Assembly: GCF_009725995.1 (NCBI RefSeq)
Contig: NZ_RCNS01000002.1
Span: forward strand, 558,001-622,000
Origin: Zobellia laminariae
Lineage (GTDB): Bacteria > Bacteroidota > Bacteroidia > Flavobacteriales > Flavobacteriaceae
Length of the DNA stretch: 64,000 nucleotides
Direction of reading: 5' to 3'
Shown here piece after piece: positions 26,873-37,200 of the stretch. The notes beneath the pieces were generated by a model. The model was given only the letters and a program-made list of their open reading frames with translations, was not told the origin of the DNA and ran no database searches. Position 1 is the first letter of the stretch, and every line of letters begins with the position of its first letter. Position numbers and translations under genes: made by a program.

Positions 26873-28165
26873 TTAGTTTGCTGCTTTACTCAAATTTGTT
26901 TTGAAAAGGTTAGGGTTGATTGTTAGTTGAACCCATCCCCAGTTGTTGGTATTATCACTTGGTCTGCCACCTTTTATAAGACTCATACTATCCGAAGCAA
27001 ACATATGCGAATAGCCTACATTTAGTTTTACATTCTTCATTAGAGCTTGTGTATATACTAAATCTAATTCCGTTCCTAAATAAGCATCTGCATCTCCGGT
27101 AAGGTCTGCATTGGCGCTAAAGTAATGTCCTTTTAACAATAGGTTAGATTTTTCACCTGTAGTAAATACAATTTTCCCGTATACATCATTAAGTCCAACA
27201 TTATTAGCATGGTTGCCTACAAAAAAGTAATCCATGAATCCATTAAACTTGTGATTGGTTCCATAAAGAGGAAAGAACGATTTGTTTTTAGAGTCACCGT
27301 CTTGATCAGTTCCGCTTAAAAGTTCAACACCTAATCCGTAAAGAATTTTATTAGATTTATAAGTAGCCTCTAAAGCCAATTGATAAGCCGCTAAATCTGT
27401 TGTAGCATTCGCTTTCCCAAATTGATAGTAGGCACTACCGGCAAAATTCACTTTTTGTATTGGGAATTTAAAATAAGAACCCGTAGTCTGTCTATAGGAA
27501 ACACCGTCTGCAATGTCATTGGCATCACCAGTAAAATCTTGAAAACCTGTGTTTAGAAAAAGAAAGCTCACAGAACTTTTCTCCCAAGATTGCTTTAGGT
27601 AGGCATATTGCATAGATTTATAAGTAAAAAAACCTTGAATGTTATATGCAGTTCCTTCATTACTTGGTGCTTCTTGGCTAAACGCTCCACCTAAGTCAAG
27701 CATAAAATTATCCTTCTTATAGCTTATGATGGCAGCATCATGAAAACGCCCTTGCATTGCCCAATCTAAACCACCAAAAATACGTTGATCATCATAGGAA
27801 ATCACTTGTCTACCTAACTTGGTAGACCAATTTTCATTGAATTGTAATTGTGCCCAGGCTTGAAACAAAGAGAAAGAATCGTTACCGTCTACCGCTAATA
27901 TTTGGCGGGTATCTCCCCAAGTACTTACATCTTGCACGGCAATAAATAGTTTTAGTTTTTCATCGGAATACCCAATATTAAGACGGGTACGTTGGTTTAC
28001 GAATGCTGCAGGATCGGCATCATTAGGAAAAAGGTTATTAAATCCGTGGCGATATTCAAAGCGAGCTCTTACATCTGCATCTACTTCCAGCGTTTGTGCT
28101 GTTATTGGTATAAAGTTGAAAATAAGTAAAAATAGGATACCTATCTGAAGTCTTTGTATGGTCAT
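26873..28165 (-). CDS. Outer-membrane beta-barrel protein (alginate-export/porin-like)
   Basis: 430 residues with a signal peptide (LLIFNFIPITAQ). It has alternating aromatic strands throughout and the segment FVNQRTRLNIGYSDEKLKL followed by AWAQLQFNENWSTKLGRQ, typical of the AlgE-type Alginate_exp barrel family. It lies between the Moco operon and nrfHA. It has its own promoter, with a -7-like box (AATCTTTG, minus strand, 28192-28199) and the nap-type palindrome 29.5 bp upstream of it. Co-regulation with nitrate respiration suggests a channel for nitrate, nitrite or another anion; family names alone do not establish the substrate. Confidence 0.78.
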   Translation of the reverse strand: MTIQRLQIGILFLLIFNFIPITAQTLEVDADVRARFEYRHGFNNLFPNDADPAAFVNQRTRLNIGYSDEKLKLFIAVQDVSTWGDTRQILAVDGNDSFSLFQAWAQLQFNENWSTKLGRQVISYDDQRIFGGLDWAMQGRFHDAAIISYKKDNFMLDLGGAFSQEAPSNEGTAYNIQGFFTYKSMQYAYLKQSWEKSSVSFLFLNTGFQDFTGDANDIADGVSYRQTTGSYFKFPIQKVNFAGSAYYQFGKANATTDLAAYQLALEATYKSNKILYGLGVELLSGTDQDGDSKNKSFFPLYGTNHKFNGFMDYFFVGNHANNVGLNDVYGKIVFTTGEKSNLLLKGHYFSANADLTGDADAYLGTELDLVYTQALMKNVKLNVGYSHMFASDSMSLIKGGRPSDNTNNWGWVQLTINPNLFKTNLSKAAN

Positions 28166-28191
28166 AATAGTTGATTTGTTACATTTGGTAA

Positions 28192-28235
28192 CAAAGATTC
28201 GCTATTTAAACCTCAATAAACATGACATTTATCAT
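28192..28235 (-). promoter_or_regulatory. Promoter of the barrel gene with nap-type palindrome
   Basis: ATGACATTTATCAT (28222-28235) is the exact reverse complement of the palindrome in the nap/moeA region. The box AATCTTTG (minus strand, 28192-28199) matches seven of eight positions of TAnnTTTG. The centre-to-box distance, 29.5 bp, equals that at napD. Confidence 0.65.
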
Positions 28236-28251
28236 CTATAAAAGATAGACG

Positions 28252-28701
28252 TCAAACACCGGGATTCCATCCAAGTGCAATGGCTACTTGTTTTTTCTCC
28301 TTTATAATAGACCGTATCATATAAGGTCTGTCCGTATCAACATTTTGAATGGATTCTTGCATAGGTTTACCGTCTATAATGACATCTCCAGTAAAATTTT
28401 TGAAGGGTTGGTGGCCTAGGCCGTATCTGTTGTCTTCTACTAAAAGCAGCATTAACATTTTCTCAGGATTGGGTGTAGAACAATAGATGCCAAGGTCATC
28501 CCATAAATACACGTTATTTTTTGTTTGCTTAATAGGCTCAATACGTGATGCCTCTCCCAATAGATTTTTTAGAACTGTGTAATTGGTAGGGAAACTAATG
28601 AGCGTATTATTAAGAAATATCTCCTTAGCATTACATTCTATAGTAACCGTATCACTCTTTTTTTTTCTTTTGCTCGGATCTCTAAAGTCAAATATTCCCA
28701 T
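28252..28701 (-). CDS. Hypothetical protein, conserved-looking
   Basis: About 150 residues from the ATG at 28701 (MGIFDFRDPSKRKKK). The frame is open to 28740, but the extra 13 residues look non-coding. Visible features are a basic N-terminus, VYLWDDLGIYCSTPNP in the middle and DVIIDGKPMQ; no signal peptide or membrane segment. The pattern is reminiscent of small uncharacterised Bacteroidetes DUF proteins that contain a D-D-x-G-I motif, but I cannot name the family with confidence. It lies between the barrel gene and nrfH, facing left. Confidence 0.6.
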   Translation of the reverse strand: MGIFDFRDPSKRKKKSDTVTIECNAKEIFLNNTLISFPTNYTVLKNLLGEASRIEPIKQTKNNVYLWDDLGIYCSTPNPEKMLMLLLVEDNRYGLGHQPFKNFTGDVIIDGKPMQESIQNVDTDRPYMIRSIIKEKKQVAIALGWNPGV

Positions 28702-28791
28702 ACCATGCAAGATATTTCTTTTTTTGAGCAAAGTATGCAATTTGAGGTTTATTATCAGTAGGTGTTTTCTGATTATTTTATGGTAAAAAAT

Positions 28792-28837
28792 ATGATATTG
28801 ATCATAAAATATGTTATTTATTTTTAACTTAATTTTT
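28792..28837 (+). promoter_or_regulatory. Candidate nrfHA promoter with CRP/FNR-type palindrome
   Basis: ATGATATTGATCAT (28792-28805) is a perfect palindrome with 5-bp arms, of the same form as the nap and barrel sites. TAATTTTT (28830-28837) matches seven of eight positions of TAnnTTTG at 31.5 bp from the palindrome centre. It lies about 110 bp upstream of nrfH. Confidence 0.6.
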
Positions 28838-28913
28838 TGTTAACAAATACTGAAAATCAAGCATGTATGAAGTAATTTTTAGCTATTTTCGTATTTCAAA
28901 TTAACCGCCAAAA

Positions 28914-29510
28914 TTGAAGGAAACCCCTAACATACTACCCAATAAAAATTCTGGATGGAGAACTACAGCTGTATTTCTCATTGCTGTATTTATTGGTATA
29001 GGCTTGTTCTTGGCTAAAGAAGGAGAGGTTGTTTCTTACCTGTCAGATAACCCAGAGGCATGTGTTAATTGCCATGTTATGACTCCAGTTTATAATGGTT
29101 GGATGCATAGTTCACATAGAGAGTGGGCTAATTGCAACGATTGCCATGTACCTCATGATAACGTCGTGAATAAGTATTTCTTCAAAGCAAAAGATGGGTT
29201 GTACCATGCAACGATATTTACATTAAGAGCAGAGCCGGACGTCATAAAAATGCAAGAAGCCTCTCAGAAAGTGGTACAGGCAAATTGTATACGTTGTCAT
29301 ATGCAACAAGTTACTCAGACTAAATATGATGGTTGGATAGATAACCATGCAGAGAATAGAACAGATAGACAATGTTGGAGCTGTCATAGGGAAATTCCAC
29401 ACGGAAAAGTTCAAGGTATTTCTACATTACGATACAATATAGCACCATTACCAACCGATCAAGAAGAAGCTGTAATACCTGCTTGGTTAGAAAAAGAAAA
29501 GAATAAATAA
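28914..29510 (+). CDS. nrfH: Cytochrome c nitrite reductase small subunit NrfH
   Basis: 198 residues of the NapC/NirT family: one N-terminal membrane helix (about residues 17-34) and four haem motifs (CVNCHVM, CNDCH, CIRCHMQQ, CWSCH). It takes electrons from menaquinol and hands them to NrfA in a membrane-bound complex. The start is a TTG at 28914; an in-frame TAA at 28902 excludes any upstream start, and no ATG occurs before the first haem motif. nrfA follows after 11 bp. Confidence 0.92.
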   Translation: MKETPNILPNKNSGWRTTAVFLIAVFIGIGLFLAKEGEVVSYLSDNPEACVNCHVMTPVYNGWMHSSHREWANCNDCHVPHDNVVNKYFFKAKDGLYHATIFTLRAEPDVIKMQEASQKVVQANCIRCHMQQVTQTKYDGWIDNHAENRTDRQCWSCHREIPHGKVQGISTLRYNIAPLPTDQEEAVIPAWLEKEKNK

Positions 29511-29521
29511 AGACGAGGAAT

Positions 29522-31015
29522 ATGAAAAACAAGGTCTTATTTGTAGTAACTATTATAGCTGTTTTTTTATTAGGGTTATTGGCTTCTAGTATAATCAACA
29601 GAAAAAGTGAGGCAAAATACGAGTATGTACCAAAGGTAAATATTGGTGAAAATGAACCTAGGAGTAAAGTTTGGGGAGACAACTATCCTCAAGAATACCA
29701 GTCTTGGTTACAAACGGCAGATACTACATTTGCCAGTTTTCAAGGAGGTTCTGCCATGCGAGATGTATTGGAAGAAGACCCAAGGTTAGTGGTGCTTTTT
29801 GCCGGTTATGGTTTTTCTAAAGATTACAATCAAGGTAGAGGGCATTCATATGCAGTTGAAGATATTAGAAATAGCTTAAGAACCGGTGGGCCAAAAGGAA
29901 AGGGAGATGGACCAATGCCAGCAACATGTTGGACTTGTAAAGGCCCGGACGTACCAAGGTTAATGAGTGAAATAGGCGTAACGGAATTTTACAAAGGTAA
30001 ATGGGCAGATAAAGGAGAAGAGATTGTAAACCCTATTGGTTGTGCAGATTGTCATGATCCAGGGAATATGAAACTTAAGATTACGCGTCCTGCATTGGTA
30101 GAAGCTTTTGATGCTATGGGCAAAGATATTAACCAAGCTACGCACCAAGAAATGCGTTCATTGGTTTGTGCTCAGTGTCACGTTGAATACTATTTTAATA
30201 AAAACTTACCGGGTAAAGAAGGTGTACCATATTTAGTTTTCCCTTGGAAAGATGGGATGGCTGTTGAGGATATGGAGAAGTATTATGACGATATAGCATT
30301 TGCTGATTGGATACATAAGATTAGTAAGACGCCAATGTTAAAAGCGCAGCATCCTGGATACGAAACTTTTAAAACGGGAGTACACGCAGATAGGGGAGTT
30401 TCATGTGCGGATTGCCACATGCCTTATAAGAGTGAAGGGGGACAGAAATTTACCGACCACCACGTACAATCTCCTTTAAATAATATGGCCAATGCTTGCC
30501 AAGCATGTCACAGAGAAGAGTCGGCGAAGTTAATGGAAAACGTTTACGAGCGTCAGCGCAAGGCAACGGAAAACCGTATAAAACTAGAAGACTTATTGGT
30601 TAAAGCACACGTAGAAGCAGGTAAGGCTTGGGAGTTGGGAGCAACGGACGAACAAATGAAACCAATTTTACAAGATATTCGTCACGGACAATGGCGTTGG
30701 GATTATTCAGCGGCATCTCACGGAGCATCTTTTCACTCTCCTGTAGAAATTGCTAGAGTAATTGGTGGAGGTTTAGATATTGCTGCGGAAGCAAGAGTTA
30801 AACTCGCCCGTCTTTTAGCAGAGTTAGGTCATAACAAACCAGTAGATATGCCAGACATTTCTTCAAAAGAAAAAGCGCAGAAGTATATTGGTTTGGATAT
30901 AGAGAAATTAGAAGCTGAAAAGAAAGAATTCAAAGAGAACTTATTACCTAAATGGATGGAAGCTGCCAAAGCTCGTGAAGCTAAAATGGAAACGAAGTCA
31001 GTTTCTATGAATTAG
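29522..31015 (+). CDS. nrfA: Ammonia-forming pentaheme nitrite reductase NrfA
   Basis: 497 residues. The active-site haem has the lysine-ligated motif CWTCK at residues 136-140, and four regular motifs follow (CADCH, CAQCH, CADCH, CQACH). There is an N-terminal signal/anchor (LFVVTIIAVFLLGLLASS). It reduces nitrite to ammonium with six electrons in the periplasm. It is downstream of nrfH and followed by a strong hairpin before ccsBA. Together with NapA this gives dissimilatory nitrate reduction to ammonium. Confidence 0.96.
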   Translation: MKNKVLFVVTIIAVFLLGLLASSIINRKSEAKYEYVPKVNIGENEPRSKVWGDNYPQEYQSWLQTADTTFASFQGGSAMRDVLEEDPRLVVLFAGYGFSKDYNQGRGHSYAVEDIRNSLRTGGPKGKGDGPMPATCWTCKGPDVPRLMSEIGVTEFYKGKWADKGEEIVNPIGCADCHDPGNMKLKITRPALVEAFDAMGKDINQATHQEMRSLVCAQCHVEYYFNKNLPGKEGVPYLVFPWKDGMAVEDMEKYYDDIAFADWIHKISKTPMLKAQHPGYETFKTGVHADRGVSCADCHMPYKSEGGQKFTDHHVQSPLNNMANACQACHREESAKLMENVYERQRKATENRIKLEDLLVKAHVEAGKAWELGATDEQMKPILQDIRHGQWRWDYSAASHGASFHSPVEIARVIGGGLDIAAEARVKLARLLAELGHNKPVDMPDISSKEKAQKYIGLDIEKLEAEKKEFKENLLPKWMEAAKAREAKMETKSVSMN

Positions 31016-31048
31016 ATTTCGCATTCGGATAGATTAAAACAACCATAT

Positions 31049-31093
31049 AACTTATCCTCATCACTCTTATAGTGTATGAGGATAAGTTTTTTT
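31049..31093 (+). terminator. Strong hairpin and T-run between nrfA and ccsBA
   Basis: A 13-bp perfect stem (AACTTATCCTCAT / ATGAGGATAAGTT), extended by a further 4-bp stem after a bulge, is followed by T residues. It ends only 8 bp before the ccsBA ATG. It has the form of an intrinsic terminator and could allow partial read-through. Confidence 0.85.
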
Positions 31094-31101
31094 AGAGAGA
31101 T

Positions 31102-34100
31102 ATGAGAAGAAAACTATATAAAATAATGGCTTCGCCCGTATTGGCACTGCTTCTTTTGTTAACCTTTGGGGTGTCAATGGCCGTTGCTACGTTTGTGGAG
31201 AATGATTTTGGTACCGCCACGGCATGGAAAGTAATTTATGATGCCCTATGGTTTGAACTCGTAATGGTGGGTCTATGCATTAGTTTTATTCTGAATATTT
31301 TTAAATATAAACTACTGAGAAAGGAGAAGTGGCCAATTCTTCTTTTTCACCTTTCTTTTGTACTCATTATTATTGGGGCCGGTATTACAAGATATACTTC
31401 TTATGGCGGCGTAATGCGTGTTAGAGAGGGTGCTTCTTCAAATATTATTATATCTGACGCCAACTATGTCAAAGCAAAAATATCTGATGGAAAGACTACA
31501 AAAGTGGTACTTAAAAAGCTGAGTTTTTCTCCGTTGACAAATAATGATTTTACTATAGAAACCGATTTCAATTCTAAACCCATAGTAATTAAGTACAACA
31601 ACTTTGTTGCCGATGCGCTACCAAAAATAGAAGATGATGTGGAAGGCGGGAAGGCATTGTTAGAGTTAGTAGTAACTGCAGGAAACGGTAGGGAAACTGT
31701 ATTCCTACAAAAGGGTGAAATTGAGCAAATAGGAGAGCATAAACATTTAGTTGGTTTTGAGGCAGAAGGAGAAGGGGTCATCAATATTATAGAAAAAGAT
31801 GGAGCCTTTAAAATGTATACGCCAAGAGATTTAGACTTCTTTATTATGGCCTCTCAAACGGCGGGAAAAATTAAGAAAGACACCTTAATGAATATGACGC
31901 TTAAAACGTTATATAGAGATGGAGATGCTTCTTTTGTGCCAACGGCATATCATCCAAAAGCAAAAATAGAAATTGTTAGTACTTCGGATAGATTAAAGGA
32001 TAACGACCCTAATAAAGATGATGCATTATTGGTAGACGTCAATATTGCAGGAGAAACAAAAACTACGAGCTTACTATATAGACAGGGGTTTCTACCAACA
32101 GAACATAAAGCGGAATTTGATGATTTGTCTATTCTACTTTCTTATGGTGCCGAACCTCAGGAAATTCCGTTTTCTATTCAGCTAAATGATTTTCAATTAG
32201 AACGGTATCCGGGGTCTACAAGTCCATCTGCATATGCAAGTGAAGTTACAGTTATAGATGAGGGTGTAAAAACGCCTTACCGCATATTCATGAACAACGT
32301 GCTAGACCATAAAGGTTATCGTTTTTTCCAAGCCAGTTATGATACGGATGAGAAAGGTACGGTGCTATCTGTAAATCATGATGCCATAGGTACTTGGGTT
32401 ACCTATTTGGGTTATATATTAATGGGTGTAGGTATGTTCTTTACGCTTTTTGGAAAAGGATCAAGATTTACAGAAGTAAATAAAAAATTGAACAAACTAA
32501 AGAAGAATAAAGCTGCATTTTTAGTAGTCATGTTCTTGGGTGTTAGTATGATTCAATCAAGCCCCATACAAGGGCAGGAGAGTGGTCCGGAACAAATTAT
32601 AGATGTTGACCATGCCGCGCTATTTGGTAGAGTGATGGTGCAAGATTTAGATGGTAGAATAAAACCTATAAATACGCTTGCATCGGAGTTTTTACGTAAA
32701 ATTTCTGGTAGGCCTTATTTTCAACTTACTCAAAATGGAGCAACGGTAAAATTAGATGCTAATCAAACGTTTCTGGCAATGCATGTTTCTGCAAAGTATT
32801 GGGAACAAGTTCCGATTATCAAAATTGATAAGAAAAAATTAGGGACGGCATATGAAGATTTAAAGCTGGGTGAAAACGGTCTAATATCTTTTCAGAATTT
32901 ATTGGAGGAAACTGGAAAATATATTTTTGTAGAAGACGTTGAAAAAGCTAATCAGAAGAAACCGGCAGAGCGTAATGAATTTGATAAAGAAGTTATTAAA
33001 GTAGATGAGCGTTTTAATATTCTTTACAATGTATTTATTGGAAACTATCTAAAAGTGTTTCCTAATAGCTTAGATGAAAATAATACGTGGTTTACCTACA
33101 CTCATGATTTTAAGGATTTTCCAGAAGAGGACGGGCGTTTTGCAAAAACCATAATTCCGACTTATTTCTCAGATGTGGCCGCTCAGAATTGGGAAGGAGC
33201 ATCAGAGAAATTGGGATATATTAGTATGTATCAGAATGTCTTGGGTGAGGATATAATCCCTAGTGATAAAAGAATAGCAGCTGAATTGTGGTATAATGAT
33301 TTAAACCTGAATTTCTGGCTATTTCAGGTGTTGTTTATATTAGGTTTGCTATTGTTGGTCTTGGCTATGGTAAAGATTTTTACACAAAAGAAAAGTGTAG
33401 AATACGTTTGGAATATTTTAATTATTCTAGCCCTTCTTAGTTTCATAGTCTTTGCGGGAAATATTATTCTACGTTGGTACGTGGCGCAACACGCCCCATG
33501 GAGTAATGGTTATGAAATGTTGATTTTTGTGGCATGGGTACTTATGCTTTGCGGTTTTCTTGTTTTTAGAAAGTCAGACTTTGCATTGCCGCTTGCTACT
33601 TTATTCTCCGGAGCATTATTATTTGTGAGTTATTTGGATTGGATAAATCCAGAAATAACCAATCTTATGCCAGTACTAAAATCGTATTGGTTAAAGGTGC
33701 ACGTAGCAACCATTGTAAGTAGTTATGCACCTTTAGCATTATCGGCTGTTTTGGGATTAATGGCGCTAATTTTAATGATCATTAGAACGCCAAAAACTAA
33801 AGATATTATAGATTTAAAAATAAAAGAACTTAGCTATATCAATGAATCCTCAATGACCATAGGCTTATTTGTTCTGGCAGTGGGAACATTCTTAGGAGGT
33901 GTTTGGGCCAATGAATCTTGGGGACGTTACTGGGCATGGGATCCAAAAGAAACTTGGGCTCTAATTAGTATTATTGTTTATGCCATTGTTTTACATCTAC
34001 GGTTCATTCCTGCTTTAAGAAATACATACGTGCTTAACGTTGCAAGCATGTTTGCTTTCTGGTCTATAATAATGACCTCTTTTGGAGTTAATTATTACTT

Positions 34101-34224
34101 ATCCGGATTGCATAGTTATGCGGCTGGAGATCCAGTGCCAATCCCTCAGTTTGTTTACTTTCTAGCAGCCTTTATGGTTATTATTGCGGTTTGGGCGTAT
34201 TTTAGAAATAGGAGGAAAGTATAG
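31102..34224 (+). CDS. ccsBA: Fused cytochrome c haem lyase/transporter CcsBA (ResB-ResC)
   Basis: 1040 residues. The N-terminal part (to about residue 460) has ResB/CcsB-type helices around a large periplasmic domain. A second region has an internal periplasmic domain, and the C-terminal 280 residues have the CcsA multi-helix domain with the haem-handling WWD-type motif (ESWGRYWAWDPKETWALI). It exports haem and attaches it to CxxCH motifs (system II). It supplies the 17 haem sites encoded nearby by nrfHA, napB and the tetraheme gene; the special CWTCK site of NrfA often needs a dedicated lyase, which this copy could be. Confidence 0.93.
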   Translation: MRRKLYKIMASPVLALLLLLTFGVSMAVATFVENDFGTATAWKVIYDALWFELVMVGLCISFILNIFKYKLLRKEKWPILLFHLSFVLIIIGAGITRYTSYGGVMRVREGASSNIIISDANYVKAKISDGKTTKVVLKKLSFSPLTNNDFTIETDFNSKPIVIKYNNFVADALPKIEDDVEGGKALLELVVTAGNGRETVFLQKGEIEQIGEHKHLVGFEAEGEGVINIIEKDGAFKMYTPRDLDFFIMASQTAGKIKKDTLMNMTLKTLYRDGDASFVPTAYHPKAKIEIVSTSDRLKDNDPNKDDALLVDVNIAGETKTTSLLYRQGFLPTEHKAEFDDLSILLSYGAEPQEIPFSIQLNDFQLERYPGSTSPSAYASEVTVIDEGVKTPYRIFMNNVLDHKGYRFFQASYDTDEKGTVLSVNHDAIGTWVTYLGYILMGVGMFFTLFGKGSRFTEVNKKLNKLKKNKAAFLVVMFLGVSMIQSSPIQGQESGPEQIIDVDHAALFGRVMVQDLDGRIKPINTLASEFLRKISGRPYFQLTQNGATVKLDANQTFLAMHVSAKYWEQVPIIKIDKKKLGTAYEDLKLGENGLISFQNLLEETGKYIFVEDVEKANQKKPAERNEFDKEVIKVDERFNILYNVFIGNYLKVFPNSLDENNTWFTYTHDFKDFPEEDGRFAKTIIPTYFSDVAAQNWEGASEKLGYISMYQNVLGEDIIPSDKRIAAELWYNDLNLNFWLFQVLFILGLLLLVLAMVKIFTQKKSVEYVWNILIILALLSFIVFAGNIILRWYVAQHAPWSNGYEMLIFVAWVLMLCGFLVFRKSDFALPLATLFSGALLFVSYLDWINPEITNLMPVLKSYWLKVHVATIVSSYAPLALSAVLGLMALILMIIRTPKTKDIIDLKIKELSYINESSMTIGLFVLAVGTFLGGVWANESWGRYWAWDPKETWALISIIVYAIVLHLRFIPALRNTYVLNVASMFAFWSIIMTSFGVNYYLSGLHSYAAGDPVPIPQFVYFLAAFMVIIAVWAYFRNRRKV

Positions 34225-34247
34225 TTTTAGGTTTTTGCAAGAGAGAG

Positions 34248-34281
34248 GTTTTACTAGAGAAATTTATTTCTCAAGTAAAAC
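34248..34281. terminator. Inverted repeat at the convergent ccsBA / PL8 junction
   Basis: GTTTTACT-a-GAGAAA-ttta-TTTCTC-a-AGTAAAAC forms a near-perfect hairpin. It includes the stop codon and last codons of the PL8 gene on the minus strand and lies 23 bp after the ccsBA stop, so it could end both transcripts. Confidence 0.55.
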
Positions 34282-37200
34282 TTCCGCACTCAAACCATCT
34301 TTACATTCAAATTCTATAACCGTTTCTTTCTTGTTGGATGAAATGATTTTAGCTCTTTTGTTAGAAGCGGTTTCCATTTCCTTTATTTGCTCTTTTATTT
34401 TCCATTCTCCTTTTAATGTAAGCTGGACTTTGCTTGCACGACTTGGCCAGTAATACCATTCATGTTCATATATGGAGGACTCTATTCGGGTTCTGTCAGG
34501 CATTAAATCATCTTGACCATCGTATATATTTAAGTCAGGGTCGGATACCGCTAGTTTGACTCCGTTAGCCTCTTCTTTTACAACAAATGTAGATGGACGA
34601 TTTACGGATTTTACCAAGCCAGATTCCAGTTTTGCATGTGCGTTGTATATGGCGTAAGCTGTAGTTGCATGTTTAGGAGAGCTTACAATATGAGCCTTTT
34701 CATTATGCTGAATAACTTGATAAGGTTTGTTTTTACTGGCCATTTCAGTATTAAAACGCTCCATTTTTTTCTCATCGGCATCTATTATAAGTGCGTAGTC
34801 ATATTCGGCATCTTGAGGAGCAATACCATGATTGAATAACACTGTTGTGAAATCACCATTGGTAGTTCCTTTAGCTTGATACTGAGGGTTCGTTTGATTT
34901 TCACGTTGAATCGTTAACGAACTATTTTTAGGAACCTTGGGAATATAATACCCTGTATTTCTATTATCAATCAGCCAAAATGGTTTCGTCTTGGTCAACG
35001 AATTTTTAAAAGGGAATTCCGCAATAGTACCATCACTTGTAACCAGTCCGTTGTCACCTGAAAGTATTTTGTTCTGAAGGATAGTAGTTTCTACCGCATA
35101 CTCTTTAATTCCACTTTTGATATTTGAACCCAAGCACACTACAAAATCATCAAAAAAGAAATACGATTTTTTACCTGTAAACGATTGTAGTTTGAACATG
35201 TCATGACCCTTAAAAGGAAATACAAATACGCTATTTCCATCAACAGTCTCTACGCCTCCCACAAAGCTTTGGTCCGAGAAGGGATATTCCCCGCCTTCGT
35301 CCCTATGTTGTCCGGGAGAGGTAATGATTTGTTCGTAAGGAGTATAAACAGAGGTAACTCCAGGCCAACGGTGCCAATCGTATCCATCATGCCATTTACC
35401 TTCTTTTGGTGTTGTACTGTCTAAACTTTCCGGGTAGCTAACATCTAGGTATCCGTTGGCAATGAAGGTTGGGTAGGCAAAGTAGTTTGGTCCCCAACTT
35501 TCGTATGGATATACATATTTGCTATGCCCTCTAACCGTTGCCATCCAATCATTGTTTTCTCTTCGTGTGCCTACTAACGAATAGGATAACATTCTAGATT
35601 TTGGATAGTTATAGGTATGAAATTCAACTTTTTGCTCCAATTTTTCCATCCAATAGGTATCTGTTTGAGTGGGCTTCTCTTTGGCTTCTATTAGTTGCTT
35701 ATAAAAGCCCGCCATTTTTTCGTCGTATTGATCCTCACTCAATGCAATTAGAGCAGGTAAGTTGAAATATTGACTAGGTAATTGGTAGCTCGAAAATCGG
35801 ATAGAAGCAAAAGCGCGAGGCCCCACAAAATCGTCGGTAAAAAGGCAGTCAAAAAGTGTTTGAGTTATCTTTTTCATTCTAGCCTGCGCATCTGCAGAGG
35901 CTTTAAATGGCGAATGACTAAGCAAGTATAAAATAGAAACACCACCGTCAACACCTCTTCCTCCATAGCCTTGGGCGTGGCCAGCATGGTGAAACGTAAC
36001 CCCATCTGGTTTAAATATTTCATCCAATCCATTTGCATAATTAGACGTTATGTTAGAAAAGAAAGACGAGAAATGTCGTAAGTCACGTACCTTCTCGGGC
36101 GAGTTTTTCATGATTAATGCCGAATATAACCGTGGTTTCAACAAACCTTGGGAATCATCCGCATCAGCGGCAACTCTGCCTTTTACTCCATATACTACAT
36201 CCTCACGATACACTTGACCAAAACCGTGAAACCACTTCATGATACCAATTGCTTTTTCCAGTCTATTGTTTTTTTCCAGCACATCACGCATCAAATAAAA
36301 AGCAGGGCCAACTTCCCTTATTTCATATGAATAATGGTGTATCCACCCTAGACCTACACCAACGTCAAAACCTTGGTCTACGCCATAGTCGAATAAATTG
36401 ATGAACATTTCCTCTAAGCGGACTTTGTCTTGTTCATTTTCTGTAGAACGGTACAGTGAAGCAATTTTCATTAGCGCTTTTGAAAAATGTTCTTTCCAGG
36501 TCATGCAACCTTCATTGAACTTTTTACCTAATCCCATTTCCGCAAAATGCTCGGGATATATGTTGCCTTTCACTAATGGAAGTCCATATATTTTATCGCC
36601 ATCACGCTTAATTTCAAATTGCTCATAGAGTTTTGCTATACTATTAATCGATACATCTTTTAGTTCTTCTCGCTGATACGATGGAAGAATAAACTCTTCT
36701 GCTTTTTTATCCAAAGCATTAAGAGCCGTTACCATTTCTGGAGTGACCTCTTCTAGTTGAAGGGAAGGGGTGTTATGAGACCACTCGAACAAGCGATGTT
36801 CGTATTGGGTAACTAATCTTGTATGGGGTTTGATATAGGGTAATTGGGGATTGGCACTAATGGTCTTTGGGTTCATGGGTAACGAAAGACCTACGGCATC
36901 AATGTAGTAAGTTCCTTTACCTGTCTTAGGGGATAGAATGGTCATTCTGTCCATGTCGGGCCTTGGAATTCCGCGCATATCTCCGCGGTCATACATTATG
37001 CTTACCGTACGCCAACCAACAAAATCTAAGTTATATTCAAACTCACAATCTACTACATCACCACGTCCAAATTGAAAGGTAAGACGGCGAGTGCTGGCCT
37101 CTTCATTATAAATCCACATAAAAAATCCACGGGGAAACTCAAGAACTACTTTGTTGTCATAACTGGAGTGGCCGTTCATCAGATATTTGTCTCTTCCGAT

